A DNA stretch of 64,000 nt from Oharaeibacter diazotrophicus (GTDB taxonomy: Bacteria > Pseudomonadota > Alphaproteobacteria > Rhizobiales > Pleomorphomonadaceae): contig NZ_SNXY01000012.1 in the NCBI RefSeq assembly GCF_004362745.1, forward strand, positions 90,640-154,639, in the 5' to 3' direction. Below are positions 43,327 to 53,584 of the stretch, piece after piece (within the stretch, counting starts at the first letter, position 1; every line of letters begins with the position of its first letter). Below the pieces are notes generated by a model. It was not told where the DNA came from, made no database searches, and saw only the letters and a program-made list of their open reading frames with translations. A program made the translations under genes and the position numbers.

Positions 43327-43506
43327 TTCTTGCTTCCGACCCGCGTCTGTCAAAATAGACGATACGGTAGGAAGAATGCCCGGGCCTTAAAGCGATTGAT
43401 GCAAATTGAATCGATCTCCGCCGCGGTGTTCCGGCTTGGTGGACGACAGGTTTCCGAGATCGCGGACTCCCCGGGGGCCATCCGCGCCGAGCGGGCGGAT
43501 CGGGGA

Positions 43507-45282
43507 TCAGGACGCGCCGGCGATCGCGGCGAGGATGCCGGCGACGCTCGCGCGCGCGGCGGCAGGCGTCAAATTGTGGTCGGTGTCCGCGACGAGTCTG
43601 AGCGAGGCGCCGGAGAAGGCCGAGAGTTCGGCGCCGCCGGGGCCGAAGGCGTCCTCGATCAGGCCGACGCCGCCGTCGGTCTTGCCCGAGACGAAGGCGA
43701 CCGTGGTGCCGCGGGCGGCGAGGCCGGCGACGAGGTCGCGGGCGGCGCGCCGACGCGCCCGTTCCGCCGCCCGGGCGGCCGGCAGCCGCGCCGCCACTCG
43801 GCCGGCGAGGCGGCGCAGGAGGTTCCGCGGGTCGACCTCGCCCTTGAGGATGCGCAGCACGATCCGGGGATCGAGCGCCTGCTTCGCCACCGCGCCGATC
43901 GGGCGGACGTCGCCGGCGATGGCGGCCGCGACCGATTCGCGGGGGTCCCAGACGAGACGCAGGATGTTGACCGGCACCACCGCGCGCGCCGCCGCGATCC
44001 GCGGCGCGGCGTGCAGGACGGCGTAGGCGCCGCTGCAGCGACCGGTCAGGACGAGGTCGCCGAAGCCCTCGCCGACGAGGAAGTCGGCGGCGGCGACGAC
44101 GTCGTCCTGGTGAATGACGGAATAGAGCAGTTCCGCGTCCTCGGCGCCGGCGGGCGGCAGGCCCTCGCCGACGGCCGAGAGGTCGACGCGGAGCGCGGCG
44201 ACGCCGTGTGCGGCGAGACCGCGGGCGAGGTCGACGCCGAATCGGGCCCAGCCGACGTGCGGGTCGCGGCCGGCGTTGGCGATCACCACCGCCGTACGTG
44301 CCGCGCGTGCGGCGGGGCTTGTCAGGACGCCGTAGAGCCGGCCGGCCTCGGCGAAACGGACGCCGACCTCCACGAAGCCGGGGCCGACGAGTTCGTCGGA
44401 GGCGGGCGCGGCGGCGACGGGGCGCGGCCGGGCATGGCCGGCGGGCACCGCGGCGGCGAGCCATGAGAGCAGCGCGTCGTGGGTGGCGCGCGGCGGCTCG
44501 GCGCGGGTGGGGTCGCCGACCGAGGCCTCGTAGTCGGCGTAGGCGACGAGTTCCGCCGGCCCGGACGGCGTGTGCAGCCGGCCGGCGAGCGCCTCCTCGG
44601 TGTTGCGGGCGGGGCGGGCCGCGACGAAGGCCGCGGGCACGTGGAACTCGGCGCTCCGGAGGTCGATCCGGCCGAGATCGGCGGCGACGCCGGGCGGCAG
44701 GCGGAAGCCCGCGACGGCCACGGCGTCCGGCAGGGTGCCGCCGACCATGGCGCCGAGCGCCTGGATCTCGCGCAGGTGGGTACGGCCGGAGACCACGGGC
44801 GCCAGCGCCGCGAAGCCGGCGAGCCAGGGCGCATCGGGATCGAGGCCGGCGAGCACCAGCGCGGCGCCGACGCCTTCCGCCACGACGACGATCCGTTCGG
44901 CGCCGCTCAGTTCCTCCAGCCGGACGCGGGCGGCGGCGAGCGCGGCGCTCCAGCCGGCGAGGTCGGCGGCGCCGTCGTCGAGGCTGTCGCCGGTGCCGGG
45001 GTGGTCGTAGCGCAGCACCGGGTAGCCGGCGGCGGCGAGCCGTTCGGCGAGTATCCGACGCGCCCTGGCCTGGCAGAACGCCTCGTAGCCCCAGGTGCCG
45101 ACCATCAGCACGGCGGTGGCGCCGGGGGCCGGATGATAGAGGCCGGCGCAGCCGGCGAAGGCGACGGGACGGCCGACGGTGCCGGACGGGCCGGGCCGCG
45201 GGGCGCCGGACAGGATCTGATCGGTGAGATTCAAGGGTCCGCAGGTCCTGCCGGTATGGTTTCCGAAAGGGTATGCCGACAT
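43507..45282 (-). CDS. Two-domain alpha/beta hydrolase-like protein
   Basis: 591 residues. Two alpha/beta-hydrolase folds in tandem: about residues 40-300 (VLMVGTWGYEAFCQARARRI, YDHPGTGDSLDD) and about 330-590 (VVIANAGRDPHVGWARFG, LRVDLSAVGEG). The nucleophile elbow of the first reads AEGVGAA, with no Ser or Cys, so this half looks inactive. The second reads TGRCSGAY, giving G-x-C-x-G with Cys at the nucleophile position. A candidate C-terminal His is in VADTDHNLT. It resembles hydrolases linked to exopolysaccharide or exosortase loci, but the substrate is unknown. Divergent from tamA by 157 bp; no signal peptide. Confidence 0.75.
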   Translation of the reverse strand: MSAYPFGNHTGRTCGPLNLTDQILSGAPRPGPSGTVGRPVAFAGCAGLYHPAPGATAVLMVGTWGYEAFCQARARRILAERLAAAGYPVLRYDHPGTGDSLDDGAADLAGWSAALAAARVRLEELSGAERIVVVAEGVGAALVLAGLDPDAPWLAGFAALAPVVSGRTHLREIQALGAMVGGTLPDAVAVAGFRLPPGVAADLGRIDLRSAEFHVPAAFVAARPARNTEEALAGRLHTPSGPAELVAYADYEASVGDPTRAEPPRATHDALLSWLAAAVPAGHARPRPVAAAPASDELVGPGFVEVGVRFAEAGRLYGVLTSPAARAARTAVVIANAGRDPHVGWARFGVDLARGLAAHGVAALRVDLSAVGEGLPPAGAEDAELLYSVIHQDDVVAAADFLVGEGFGDLVLTGRCSGAYAVLHAAPRIAAARAVVPVNILRLVWDPRESVAAAIAGDVRPIGAVAKQALDPRIVLRILKGEVDPRNLLRRLAGRVAARLPAARAAERARRRAARDLVAGLAARGTTVAFVSGKTDGGVGLIEDAFGPGGAELSAFSGASLRLVADTDHNLTPAAARASVAGILAAIAGAS

Positions 45283-45439
45283 CCTTTCCCGGAGGTTGAG
45301 ACCATCGGGGGATCCCGTGCGTTGTCCGAACGCGGGATCGCCGGGATCGGTCCCGGCCGGGTTCCTGGGCGCGTCGGTATCCGATAGGATGCGCCCGTGG
45401 GGCGGCTCGCGAGTGTACGGGCGTCGAGGGTCGAACGGG

Positions 45440-47374
45440 ATGGGACAGGGTCGGAACGACAGGGCGCGCGGCCTCTCCGCGGGCGTGGCGGCGCTCGCCG
45501 TCTGCCTCGGCGCGACGACGGCCGCCGGCCCGGCGCGGGCGTTCGAGCTCTTCGGCGTCCACCTGTTCGGCGAGAAGGCGCCTGACCCGGAGGCCTCGCC
45601 GGACGCGCAGCCCTACGCGATCGACGTCTCGGTCGACACCGGCGACGACGACCTCGCGACACGGATCCGCGACGCCTCGGCCCTCTACGCGGACCGCGAC
45701 GACACGCCGCCGCCCTCCACCGCGGCCTTCCTGTCCAGGGTGTCGGCGGAATACGCCCGTCTCGTCGGCGCGCTCTACGCCGAGGGCTACTACGGCGGGG
45801 CGGTGACGATCACCGTCGACGGCCGCGACCCCGCGACGATCGAACCCGATGCCGTGCTGCCGAAGCCGGTGAAGGTCGCGGTCTCCGTCTCGACCGGCCC
45901 GCGCTTCACCTTCGGCAAGGTCGCCATCGACGGCCGCGCGCCGCCGCGGCCGGACCTCGCCGATCGCAAGACCCCGACCCCGGAGAGCCTCGGTCTGGTG
46001 CCGGGCGCGACGGCGCGCTCGACCGCGGTGCTCGGCTCCGAGCGCGTGCTGGTCGACGAGTGGCGGCGCCAGGGCTTCCCCAAGGCGGAGATCGCGAAGC
46101 GCGACGCGGTCGCCGACCATCCGTCCTCGACGCTCGACGTCGGCATCGACGTGAAGTCGGGGCCGGCGGCGGTCTACGGGCCGGTGACGGCCTCCGGCAC
46201 GGAGCGGATGGATCCGGCCTTCACCGCCTGGATGACCGGCCTGAAGCCCGGCGCCCGCTACGATCCGCGCGACCTCGAACGCGCCGCGGCGAACCTCCGC
46301 CGGCTCCAGGTGTTCGCCTCGCAGCGCCTCGTCGAGGCCGACGCGGTCGGGCCGGACGGAACGCTGCCGATCGACGTCAAGGTGGCCGAGCGGCTGCCGC
46401 GGGTGTTCGGCGCCGGTGGCTCGTTCTCGACCACCGAGGGCGCCGGCGTCGAGGGCTACTGGGAGCACCGCAACCTGTTCGGCGAGGCCGAGCGGCTGCG
46501 CTTCGAGGGCCGGGTCGCCGGCATCGCCTCGACCGACCCGACCGACTTCTCCTATTTCCTCGGCACCAGCTTCGTGAAGCCGGGCATCCTGACGCCCTGG
46601 ACCGACCTCACCGCCGCGGTGAACGGCGAGCGCGAGGTGCTCGACGCCTACACCCAGAACACCGTCCGCGGCCGGGTCGGCCTCGCGCACGCGTTCTTCG
46701 AGGGTCTGAAGGGCGAGGTCGCCGCCAATCTCGAGGCGGTCCGCATCGAGGATGCCGCCGTCGAGGACGACTTCCTGATCGCCAGCCTGCCGGCCTCGCT
46801 GACCTGGGACACCCGCGACGACGCGCTGGAGCCGACCGAGGGCTTCACCCTCACCGGCAAGCTCGAGCCGTTCCACGAATTCTCCTACGGCAACACCGGC
46901 GCCGTCACCGAGCTCGAGGGCACGACCTATCTCGCCCTCGACGCCGACGCCCGCTTCGTGCTGGCCGGCCGCGCCGCGGTCGGCTCGATCGCGGGGGTGC
47001 CGCAGGACGAGTTCCCGGCGAGCCGGATGTTCTTCGTCGGCGGCGGCGGTTCGGTGCGCGGCTACGACTACCGCAACGTCGGCCCCCGCGACGCCACCGG
47101 CGACCCGATCGGCGGACGGTCCTACGTCGAAGCCTCTGTGGAACTGCGCGCCAAGGTGACCGACACGATCGGCGTCGTGCCCTTCCTCGACGCCGGGCAG
47201 GCCTTCGCCTCCTCGCTGCCGGACTTCTCCGAGGACCTCGCGCTCGGGGCCGGCATCGGCCTGCGCTACTACACCGGCCTCGGCGCGATCCGCGTCGACG
47301 GCGCGGTGCCGCTCAACCCGGGTCCGGGCGATCCGGCCTTCGCCGTCTACGTCGGCCTCGGCCAGTCGTTCTGA
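45440..47374 (+). CDS. tamA: Translocation and assembly module outer-membrane protein TamA
   Basis: 644 residues from ATG 45440. From there a signal peptide is visible (GLSAGVAALAVCLGATTAAGPARA); longer starts place it too far inside. POTRA-like units occupy about residues 50-290 (AVSVSTGPRFTFGKVAIDG, KSGPAAVYGPVTASG). A C-terminal 16-strand barrel of the BamA/Omp85 family follows, with FVGGGGSVRGYDYR (the VRGY lid-lock motif) and a final strand ending in Phe. TamA works with inner-membrane TamB in building the outer membrane and inserting some barrel proteins. tamB follows by 10 bases. Confidence 0.9.
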   Translation: MGQGRNDRARGLSAGVAALAVCLGATTAAGPARAFELFGVHLFGEKAPDPEASPDAQPYAIDVSVDTGDDDLATRIRDASALYADRDDTPPPSTAAFLSRVSAEYARLVGALYAEGYYGGAVTITVDGRDPATIEPDAVLPKPVKVAVSVSTGPRFTFGKVAIDGRAPPRPDLADRKTPTPESLGLVPGATARSTAVLGSERVLVDEWRRQGFPKAEIAKRDAVADHPSSTLDVGIDVKSGPAAVYGPVTASGTERMDPAFTAWMTGLKPGARYDPRDLERAAANLRRLQVFASQRLVEADAVGPDGTLPIDVKVAERLPRVFGAGGSFSTTEGAGVEGYWEHRNLFGEAERLRFEGRVAGIASTDPTDFSYFLGTSFVKPGILTPWTDLTAAVNGEREVLDAYTQNTVRGRVGLAHAFFEGLKGEVAANLEAVRIEDAAVEDDFLIASLPASLTWDTRDDALEPTEGFTLTGKLEPFHEFSYGNTGAVTELEGTTYLALDADARFVLAGRAAVGSIAGVPQDEFPASRMFFVGGGGSVRGYDYRNVGPRDATGDPIGGRSYVEASVELRAKVTDTIGVVPFLDAGQAFASSLPDFSEDLALGAGIGLRYYTGLGAIRVDGAVPLNPGPGDPAFAVYVGLGQSF

Positions 47375-47384
47375 GGAGATCCCG

Positions 47385-50300
47385 ATGCGCCGTCCCCTCG
47401 CCGTCCTCCTCGGCCTCGTCTCGCTCGTGTCCGCCGCCTTCGCCGTGTTCGCCGTCGCCGGCGCGCAGGAGGACGACAGCGCGGAGAAGGGCGCCTTCGT
47501 GCGCTTCGTCGAGGACACCATCTCGACGCCGGACCGCAAGATCTCGCTCGGCTCCATCGACGGTGCGCTGTCGTCGGACGTCACGATCAGCCGGATCACG
47601 ATCGCCGACCGCGACGGCGTCTGGCTGACGATCGAGCGGCCGCACCTCGTCTGGAGCCGGCTGGCGCTGCTGCGCGGCCGGCTCGACGTCGAATCGCTCG
47701 AGGCCGAGAGCATCACGGTGACGCGGCCGCCGCTGCCGTCGACCACGGTCGATCCGGCGGCCAGCCCGGGCTTCGCGCTGCCGGAGCTGCCGGTCGAGGT
47801 CCGGATCGGCAAGCTCGCGGTGCCCGTGATCGCGCTCGCCCAGCCGGTGATCGGCGAAGCGGTGACGCTGTCGGTGGACGGCGCGGTGTCGCTCGCCGGC
47901 GGCACGCTCGATTCCAACGTGCAGGTGCAGCGCACCGACGCCAAGCCGGGCCGGCTGGCGCTGGTCGCCAAGTTCGAGAACGAGAGCCGCCGGCTCGACC
48001 TCGACCTGAAGCTCGAGGAGCCGGAGAACGGCGTCGTCGCCAGCCTGATCGGCATCCCCGGCCGGCCGGCGGTGGCCTTCTCGATCGCCGGGTCCGGCCC
48101 GCTCACCGACTTCGGCGCCGACGTCGCGCTGTCGGCGGCGGGCGAGCGCCGGGTCTCGGGGCGGGCGACCATCACCGAGAGCGCCGGCGCCTACCGCTTC
48201 CTCGCCGATGTCGACGCCACGCTGGCGCCGCTCGTCGACGACGCGTTCCGGCCCTATGTCGAGGGCGCGTCGACGCTGGCGATCGACGCCACCTACGGCG
48301 CCGACGGCACGGTCCGGCTCGACAAGGCGGACATCCGCTCCGCCGTGGCGGCGCTGACGGCGAGCGGCGCCTTCGCCGCCGACGGCTTCCCGACCGCGCT
48401 CGGTCTGACCGGCAGCTTCGCCGATCCGGACGGGCCGGTGCTGCTGCCCGGCGGCGGCAAGGTCGACCGCGCCGATGTCACGCTCGCCTTCGGCGGCGGC
48501 AGCGATCGTTGGACGGCCTCCTTCGACCTCGCCGGCCTCGACACCGGCACGCTCCGGACCGCGCGCACCACGCTGACCGCGGCCGGCGCGGCGGAGAATC
48601 TGCAGGATCCGGCCAGGCGCCACGTCTCCTTCGAGGTCGCCGGCGCGCTGCGCGATCTCGTCGCCGCAGACCCGAACCTGTCGCGCGCGCTCGGCGGCGG
48701 CTTCGAGCTGACCGCCCGCGGCGACTGGACCGCCGGCGCGCCGGTGACGGTGGAGATCGCCGAGGTCAAGAATCCCAACGCCGCCGTGCATTTCGCCGGC
48801 CGGATCGACGGCGCCACCCTCGACGGCCGCTACTGGCTCAACGCCGGCGACATCGCGCCCTTCGGCGGCCTCGCCGGCGCCGAGGTGTCGGGCGCGGCGA
48901 CCCTCGACGCCAGCGGCACGATCGGCGCGGCGACCGGCGCCTTCGCGCTGACGATCGCCTCCGAGACGGTCGACCTGAAGCTCGGGTCGCCGCAGGCGGA
49001 CGCGCTGCTCGCCGGCCGCACCACGATCGCCGGCGGCGCCTCGCGCAGCGTCGACGGTCTGCGCTTCTCCGACCTCAGGATCGAGAACCCGCGGCTGAAG
49101 GCCCGGCTCGACGGCGCCTACGACCTCGACAGGGCCGACCTCTCGCTCGGCGCCGAACTCGCCGACCTCGCGGTGGTCGCGGCGGGCGCGGCGGGACCGC
49201 TGTCGGTGTCGGCGTCGATCACCGGCGAGGGCACCGCGCCGGCGGTGACGGCGTCGCTCTCGGCCGATCGGCTGGTGCTCGACGGCAAGACGCTGCGACA
49301 GGGCCTCGCCCGCTTCCAGGGACGGATCGCCGGTTCGGCCGTCGACGGCGCCCTGACGCTGTCGGGCCGGCTCGACGAGGTCGCGATCGACGGCAAGGCG
49401 ACGGTCGCCTCGCCCGCCGACGGCAGCCGCCGCATCGAGGGTCTCGCGGTCACCGCCGGGCCGAACCGGCTCACGGGCGCAGTGACGGCCCGGCCGGACG
49501 GCCTGTTCGAGGGCGGCCTCTCGCTCGACGCGCCCGACCTCGCCGTGGTGGCGCCGCTGTTCCTGACCGAGGCGAGCGGCCGGCTCGCCGCCGAGGTCAC
49601 GCTCGCCGCCGCCGAGGCGAAGCAGTCCGCGACGGTGTCGGCGACCGCCTCGGGCCTGACGGTCGAGGGCAACGCGGTCCGCTCGGCCGAGCTCTCCGCC
49701 GCGATCGGCGACCTCTTCGGCGTGCCGACGATCCAGGGCCGCTTCGAGGTGCGCGACGTCGCCGCCGGCGGGGTCGCGGTCGACCGCGTCACCGGCACGG
49801 CGGCCTCGCGGGCCGGCGGCGGCACCGACTTCGACGTCTCCGCCGACCTCGCGGAGGGCACCGCGGCCGTGACGGGAGCGCTGGCGGCGGTCGAGGGCGG
49901 CTACGACCTCACCCTTTCCCGCCTCGACGCGGCCCGGGCACCGAAGCTCAAGGCCGCGCTCGCGGCGCCGGTGACGGTGGCGGTGCGCGGCTCGACCGTG
50001 ACGATCCCGCAGGCGACGCTGACCGTCGGCGACGGCCGGGTGGTGGTCGGCGGGCGGGTCGCCGACACGCTCGACCTCGCCGCCACCGTGACGCGGCTGC
50101 CGCTGGCGCTCGCCGACGCGGTGGCACCCGACCTCGGCCTCGGCGGCACGCTGTCGGGCAGCGTCGCGGTGACCGGCCCCGCGGGCGACCCGTCGGCGCG
50201 CTTCGACGTCCGCGGCGACGGCGTCACCGCGGCGGCGCTGAAACGCGCGGGCGTCGCCGCGCTGAAGGTCACGGCGAACGGCACTTACGACAAGGGCACG

Positions 50301-51998
50301 GCACGTTTCACCGCCGACACCGACCTCGGCGGTGGCCGCGTCCGCGTCACCGGCTCGGCGGGATCGGCGCTCGACGTCGATCTGCGCGTCGACGGCCTGC
50401 CGCTGGCGCTGGCCGACGCGGCCTCGCCGGGCCTCGGCGCCCAGGGCCGGGTCGACGCCACCGCCAAGGTGACCGGCACGCCGGCGGCGCCGCAGGCGAC
50501 CTTCACGGTCCGCGGCAGCGGCATCTCGGTGGCGGCCTCGCGCGAGGCCGGCGTCGGCGCGCTGGCGGTCGCGGCCGAGGGCCGCTTCGCCGGCGAGACG
50601 GTCGACCTTTCGACCGTGAAGGTGACCGGGCCGTCCGGCCTCGCGCTCACCGCCTCCGGGCGGGTGCCGACCGGCGCCGGCGCGCTCGACGTCGGCGTGC
50701 GCGGTCAGGTGCCGCTGTCGCTCGCCGACCGGACGCTGGCGGTGCGCGGCACGCGGGTGTCCGGCACCGCGGCGGTGGATCTCCGAATCGGCGGGCCCGT
50801 GACCGATCCCCGCGTCACCGGCGCGGTGACCGTGTCGGGGGCGAGCATCTCGGACCCCGCGACGACCATGAAAATCACCGGCATCGAGCTCCGCCTCGCC
50901 CTCGCCGGCGACCGGGCGGTGATCGAGCGGCTGTCGGCGCGGGTCGGCGGCGGCTCGGTTTCGGCCTCGGGCAGCGTCGGGATCCGGCCGGGCTCGGGCT
51001 TCCCGGTCGACGTGACCGTCTCGCTCGACCGCGCCCGCGTCACCGACGGGCAGGTCGTCACGGCCGTGCTGAACGGCCGGCTGACCACGTCCGGACAGGC
51101 GGCCGGCGCGCTCGCCGTCGGCGGCGGCATCGACGTGGTGCGCGCCGAGATCACGGTGCCCGAACGGCTCGGCTCGGCCGCGACGCTGCTCGACGTCCGC
51201 CACCGCCTGCCGCCGATCAACGTGCGGCGGACGCTGGAGCGCGCGCAGATCGCGGTGTCCGGCAAGGCCGCGGGCGGCGGCGCGGCCGCGTCGTCCGGTG
51301 GCATCACGGTGAACGTCACGGTGAACGCGCCGCGGGCGGTGTTCGTGCGCGGCCGCGGCATCGACGCCGAACTCGGCGGACGTGTGACGGTGACCGGGCC
51401 GGTTGCGGCGATCCAGCCGGTCGGCAGCCTGACGCTGATTCGCGGCCGGCTCGACGTGATCGGCCAGCGCATCACCTTCACCTCCGGCGAGGTGACGCTG
51501 GTCGGCGACCTCGACCCCTACATCGACCTCGTCGCCACCACCTCGTCGTCGACGATCACGGTGACGGCGTCGATCTCGGGGCAGGCGTCGGACCCGAAGC
51601 TGACGCTGTCGTCGGTGCCGGAACTGCCGCAGGACGAGGTGCTCGCCCACTTCCTGTTCGGGCGCTCGCTGTCCGACCTGTCGCCGGTGCAGATCGCGCG
51701 GCTGGCGGTGGCGGCGGCGCAGCTCGCCGGCGGGGGTGGCGGCACCGACGTGCTCGGCCAGCTCAGGAACGCGGTCGGTCTCGACGACCTCGACGTCGTC
51801 ACCGATTCCAAGGGCAACGCCGCGGTGCAGGCGGGGCGCTACATCTCGGACAACGTCTATCTCGGCGTCACCGCCGGCGCGAACGGGCAGTCCAACGTCT
51901 CGGTCAACCTCGACATCACCGACAATCTCAAGGCCCGCGCCGAGGTCGGGCCCCAGTCGGGCGGCAAGGTCGGCGTGTTCTACGAGCGGGAGTATTGA
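47385..51998 (+). CDS. tamB: Translocation and assembly module protein TamB (DUF490)
   Basis: 1,537 residues. An N-terminal signal-anchor (PLAVLLGLVSLVSAAFAVFAV) is followed by ISLGSIDGALSSDVTISRI, the typical TamB/AsmA-like opening. A very long beta-rich body of repeating strands predicts a hydrophobic groove spanning the periplasm, and the DUF490 domain covers about the last 380 residues (ITFTSGEVTLVGDLDPYID, LSSVPELPQDEVLAHFLFGR, ending VGVFYEREY). TamB links to TamA and is thought to move phospholipids and proteins toward the outer membrane. Length is within the family range. Confidence 0.92.
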   Translation: MRRPLAVLLGLVSLVSAAFAVFAVAGAQEDDSAEKGAFVRFVEDTISTPDRKISLGSIDGALSSDVTISRITIADRDGVWLTIERPHLVWSRLALLRGRLDVESLEAESITVTRPPLPSTTVDPAASPGFALPELPVEVRIGKLAVPVIALAQPVIGEAVTLSVDGAVSLAGGTLDSNVQVQRTDAKPGRLALVAKFENESRRLDLDLKLEEPENGVVASLIGIPGRPAVAFSIAGSGPLTDFGADVALSAAGERRVSGRATITESAGAYRFLADVDATLAPLVDDAFRPYVEGASTLAIDATYGADGTVRLDKADIRSAVAALTASGAFAADGFPTALGLTGSFADPDGPVLLPGGGKVDRADVTLAFGGGSDRWTASFDLAGLDTGTLRTARTTLTAAGAAENLQDPARRHVSFEVAGALRDLVAADPNLSRALGGGFELTARGDWTAGAPVTVEIAEVKNPNAAVHFAGRIDGATLDGRYWLNAGDIAPFGGLAGAEVSGAATLDASGTIGAATGAFALTIASETVDLKLGSPQADALLAGRTTIAGGASRSVDGLRFSDLRIENPRLKARLDGAYDLDRADLSLGAELADLAVVAAGAAGPLSVSASITGEGTAPAVTASLSADRLVLDGKTLRQGLARFQGRIAGSAVDGALTLSGRLDEVAIDGKATVASPADGSRRIEGLAVTAGPNRLTGAVTARPDGLFEGGLSLDAPDLAVVAPLFLTEASGRLAAEVTLAAAEAKQSATVSATASGLTVEGNAVRSAELSAAIGDLFGVPTIQGRFEVRDVAAGGVAVDRVTGTAASRAGGGTDFDVSADLAEGTAAVTGALAAVEGGYDLTLSRLDAARAPKLKAALAAPVTVAVRGSTVTIPQATLTVGDGRVVVGGRVADTLDLAATVTRLPLALADAVAPDLGLGGTLSGSVAVTGPAGDPSARFDVRGDGVTAAALKRAGVAALKVTANGTYDKGTARFTADTDLGGGRVRVTGSAGSALDVDLRVDGLPLALADAASPGLGAQGRVDATAKVTGTPAAPQATFTVRGSGISVAASREAGVGALAVAAEGRFAGETVDLSTVKVTGPSGLALTASGRVPTGAGALDVGVRGQVPLSLADRTLAVRGTRVSGTAAVDLRIGGPVTDPRVTGAVTVSGASISDPATTMKITGIELRLALAGDRAVIERLSARVGGGSVSASGSVGIRPGSGFPVDVTVSLDRARVTDGQVVTAVLNGRLTTSGQAAGALAVGGGIDVVRAEITVPERLGSAATLLDVRHRLPPINVRRTLERAQIAVSGKAAGGGAAASSGGITVNVTVNAPRAVFVRGRGIDAELGGRVTVTGPVAAIQPVGSLTLIRGRLDVIGQRITFTSGEVTLVGDLDPYIDLVATTSSSTITVTASISGQASDPKLTLSSVPELPQDEVLAHFLFGRSLSDLSPVQIARLAVAAAQLAGGGGGTDVLGQLRNAVGLDDLDVVTDSKGNAAVQAGRYISDNVYLGVTAGANGQSNVSVNLDITDNLKARAEVGPQSGGKVGVFYEREY

Positions 51999-52015
51999 GG
52001 ACCCGCCCCGGGCGT

Positions 52016-53365
52016 TCAGCGCTCCCGGATCCGCTCGCGGATGCCGTACCAGACGTAGGCGGCCTTCAGGCCGAAGCGGCGCACCAGCGGGTGCAGCAGC
52101 GACGGCGGCAGGCCGGCGACCGGGGCGGGTACGGCGAGCGGGCCGGTGCCGCCGCGGGCGACGCCGTCGGCGAGGGCGCGGCCGGCCCAGGTGGCGGCGG
52201 CGACGCCGCTGCCGTGCCAGCCGAAGCCGTAGGAGACGCTGGCGTCGTCGGGCAGCCGGCCGATCGCCGGGGTCAGGCGGCCGGTCAGGCAGACGAGGCC
52301 GTTCCAGAAATACTCGACGTCGACGTCGCGCCAGGCCGGGAAGACCTCGCCGAGCCGGCGCACCAGCCAGGACTTCATCCGCATGTCCTCGGTCGGCGAG
52401 CCGGAGGTGCCGCCGCGGGCGCCGAACAGGAAGCGACGGTCCGGCAGCAGGCGGTAGTAGAACAGGAGGTCGCGGGCGTTGGAGAGCACGCATTCGGTGC
52501 GCCAGCCGCAGGCCGCGAGTTCCTCCGCCGTCAGCGGCCGGGTGACGACGATGTTCGACAGTGCCGGCAGGGTGCGGTTGGCGAACTCGGCGCGGAGGTC
52601 GTCGGGCGTGTAGCCGTTGGTGGCGAGGATCACGTCGCGGGCGCGGACGGTGCCGCCGGTCGTGACGAGGCGGTGGCGGCCGCCGTCCTTCTCCCAGGCG
52701 ACGACGCGGCTGTCGCCGTGGATGCGGGCGCCGTGGCGCTCGGCGGCCTCGCGCAGGCCGGCGACGTATTTCAGCGGGTGCAGGCCGAACGGGCCGTCGA
52801 TGCGCATGGCGCCGAACTGCTCGGTGCCGCCGTGGCCGACCTCGGCGAAGGCCTCGCGCGACAGGAAGCTCGCCGGCTGGTGCAGCCGCTCGCGCCAGAA
52901 GGCGGCGGCCTCGCGCAGCTCCTCGACATAGGCCGGGTGGTGGGCGACCTCGAAGGTGGCGTCGCCCTGCGGGTCGGCGGCGATCGCCTCCTCGGCGAGC
53001 AGGGCGCGGACGAGGTCGACGCCCTCGCGCTGGCTGGCGTACCACGCCAGCGTCTCGGCCTCGCCCCAGCGGCGGATCATCGCGCCGGCGCCGATCTTGG
53101 CGGCGGGATAGGTGGCGAAGCCGCCGCTGCGGCCCGAGGCGCCCCAACCGATCGCGCCGGCGTCGAGCACAACGGCGCCGATGCCGTGGTCGCGGGCGAG
53201 GTGGAGCGCGGCGGAAAGGCCGGCGTAACCGCCGCCGACGATCGCGACGTCGGCCTCGACGTCGCCGGCGAGGGCCGGCGCCGGCCGCACCGACGCGCTC
53301 GCCTGCCACCAGGAACGCGGCGTGCGGTCGGTACGATGGACGTCCGGGTGGTAGACGGTGGTCAC
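52016..53365 (-). CDS. FAD-dependent amine oxidoreductase (gamma-glutamylputrescine oxidase-like)
   Basis: 449 residues. The DAO fold opens at ADVAIVGGGYAGLSAALHLA (residues about 38-58) and continues with GASGRSGGFATYP, typical of the PuuB/OrdL group. The C-terminal part has WNGLVCLTGRLTPAIGRLP and GFGWHGSGVAAATWAGRALA, the second FAD-contacting block. The preceding SWWQASASVRP is also usual in this group. It would oxidise a gamma-glutamylated or free amine, releasing H2O2 and NH3. No other polyamine genes are adjacent, so the substrate is uncertain. A perfect 12-bp palindrome lies 47 bp upstream. Confidence 0.85.
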   Translation of the reverse strand: MTTVYHPDVHRTDRTPRSWWQASASVRPAPALAGDVEADVAIVGGGYAGLSAALHLARDHGIGAVVLDAGAIGWGASGRSGGFATYPAAKIGAGAMIRRWGEAETLAWYASQREGVDLVRALLAEEAIAADPQGDATFEVAHHPAYVEELREAAAFWRERLHQPASFLSREAFAEVGHGGTEQFGAMRIDGPFGLHPLKYVAGLREAAERHGARIHGDSRVVAWEKDGGRHRLVTTGGTVRARDVILATNGYTPDDLRAEFANRTLPALSNIVVTRPLTAEELAACGWRTECVLSNARDLLFYYRLLPDRRFLFGARGGTSGSPTEDMRMKSWLVRRLGEVFPAWRDVDVEYFWNGLVCLTGRLTPAIGRLPDDASVSYGFGWHGSGVAAATWAGRALADGVARGGTGPLAVPAPVAGLPPSLLHPLVRRFGLKAAYVWYGIRERIRER

Positions 53366-53411
53366 GGGCGATACCTTTGCGCGGGCGAAACCTTGCGGCG
53401 GTTCGCACGTA

Positions 53412-53423
53412 TTACCCGGGTAA
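53412..53423. promoter_or_regulatory. 12-bp palindrome, candidate operator
   Basis: TTACCCGGGTAA is a perfect palindrome 47 bp before the FAD oxidoreductase start and 161 bp before the divergent polyketide synthase. It has the shape of a TetR- or MarR-type operator; no matching regulator gene is in the window. Confidence 0.35.
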
Positions 53424-53584
53424 CAGCGCCGACGGAACCGGTCGCGGACAAGGGGACCGCATCGGGGCCGTGTCGTCGGCGCCGCCGCATCAGCACCGCG
53501 TCAGCTTCGCGGGTCTAGCGTCCGCCGGTCTCGCTCGGAGACCGCGGCCGTCCCTCCCCCCCCGGGCCGCGAGGAGTTCGCGTC

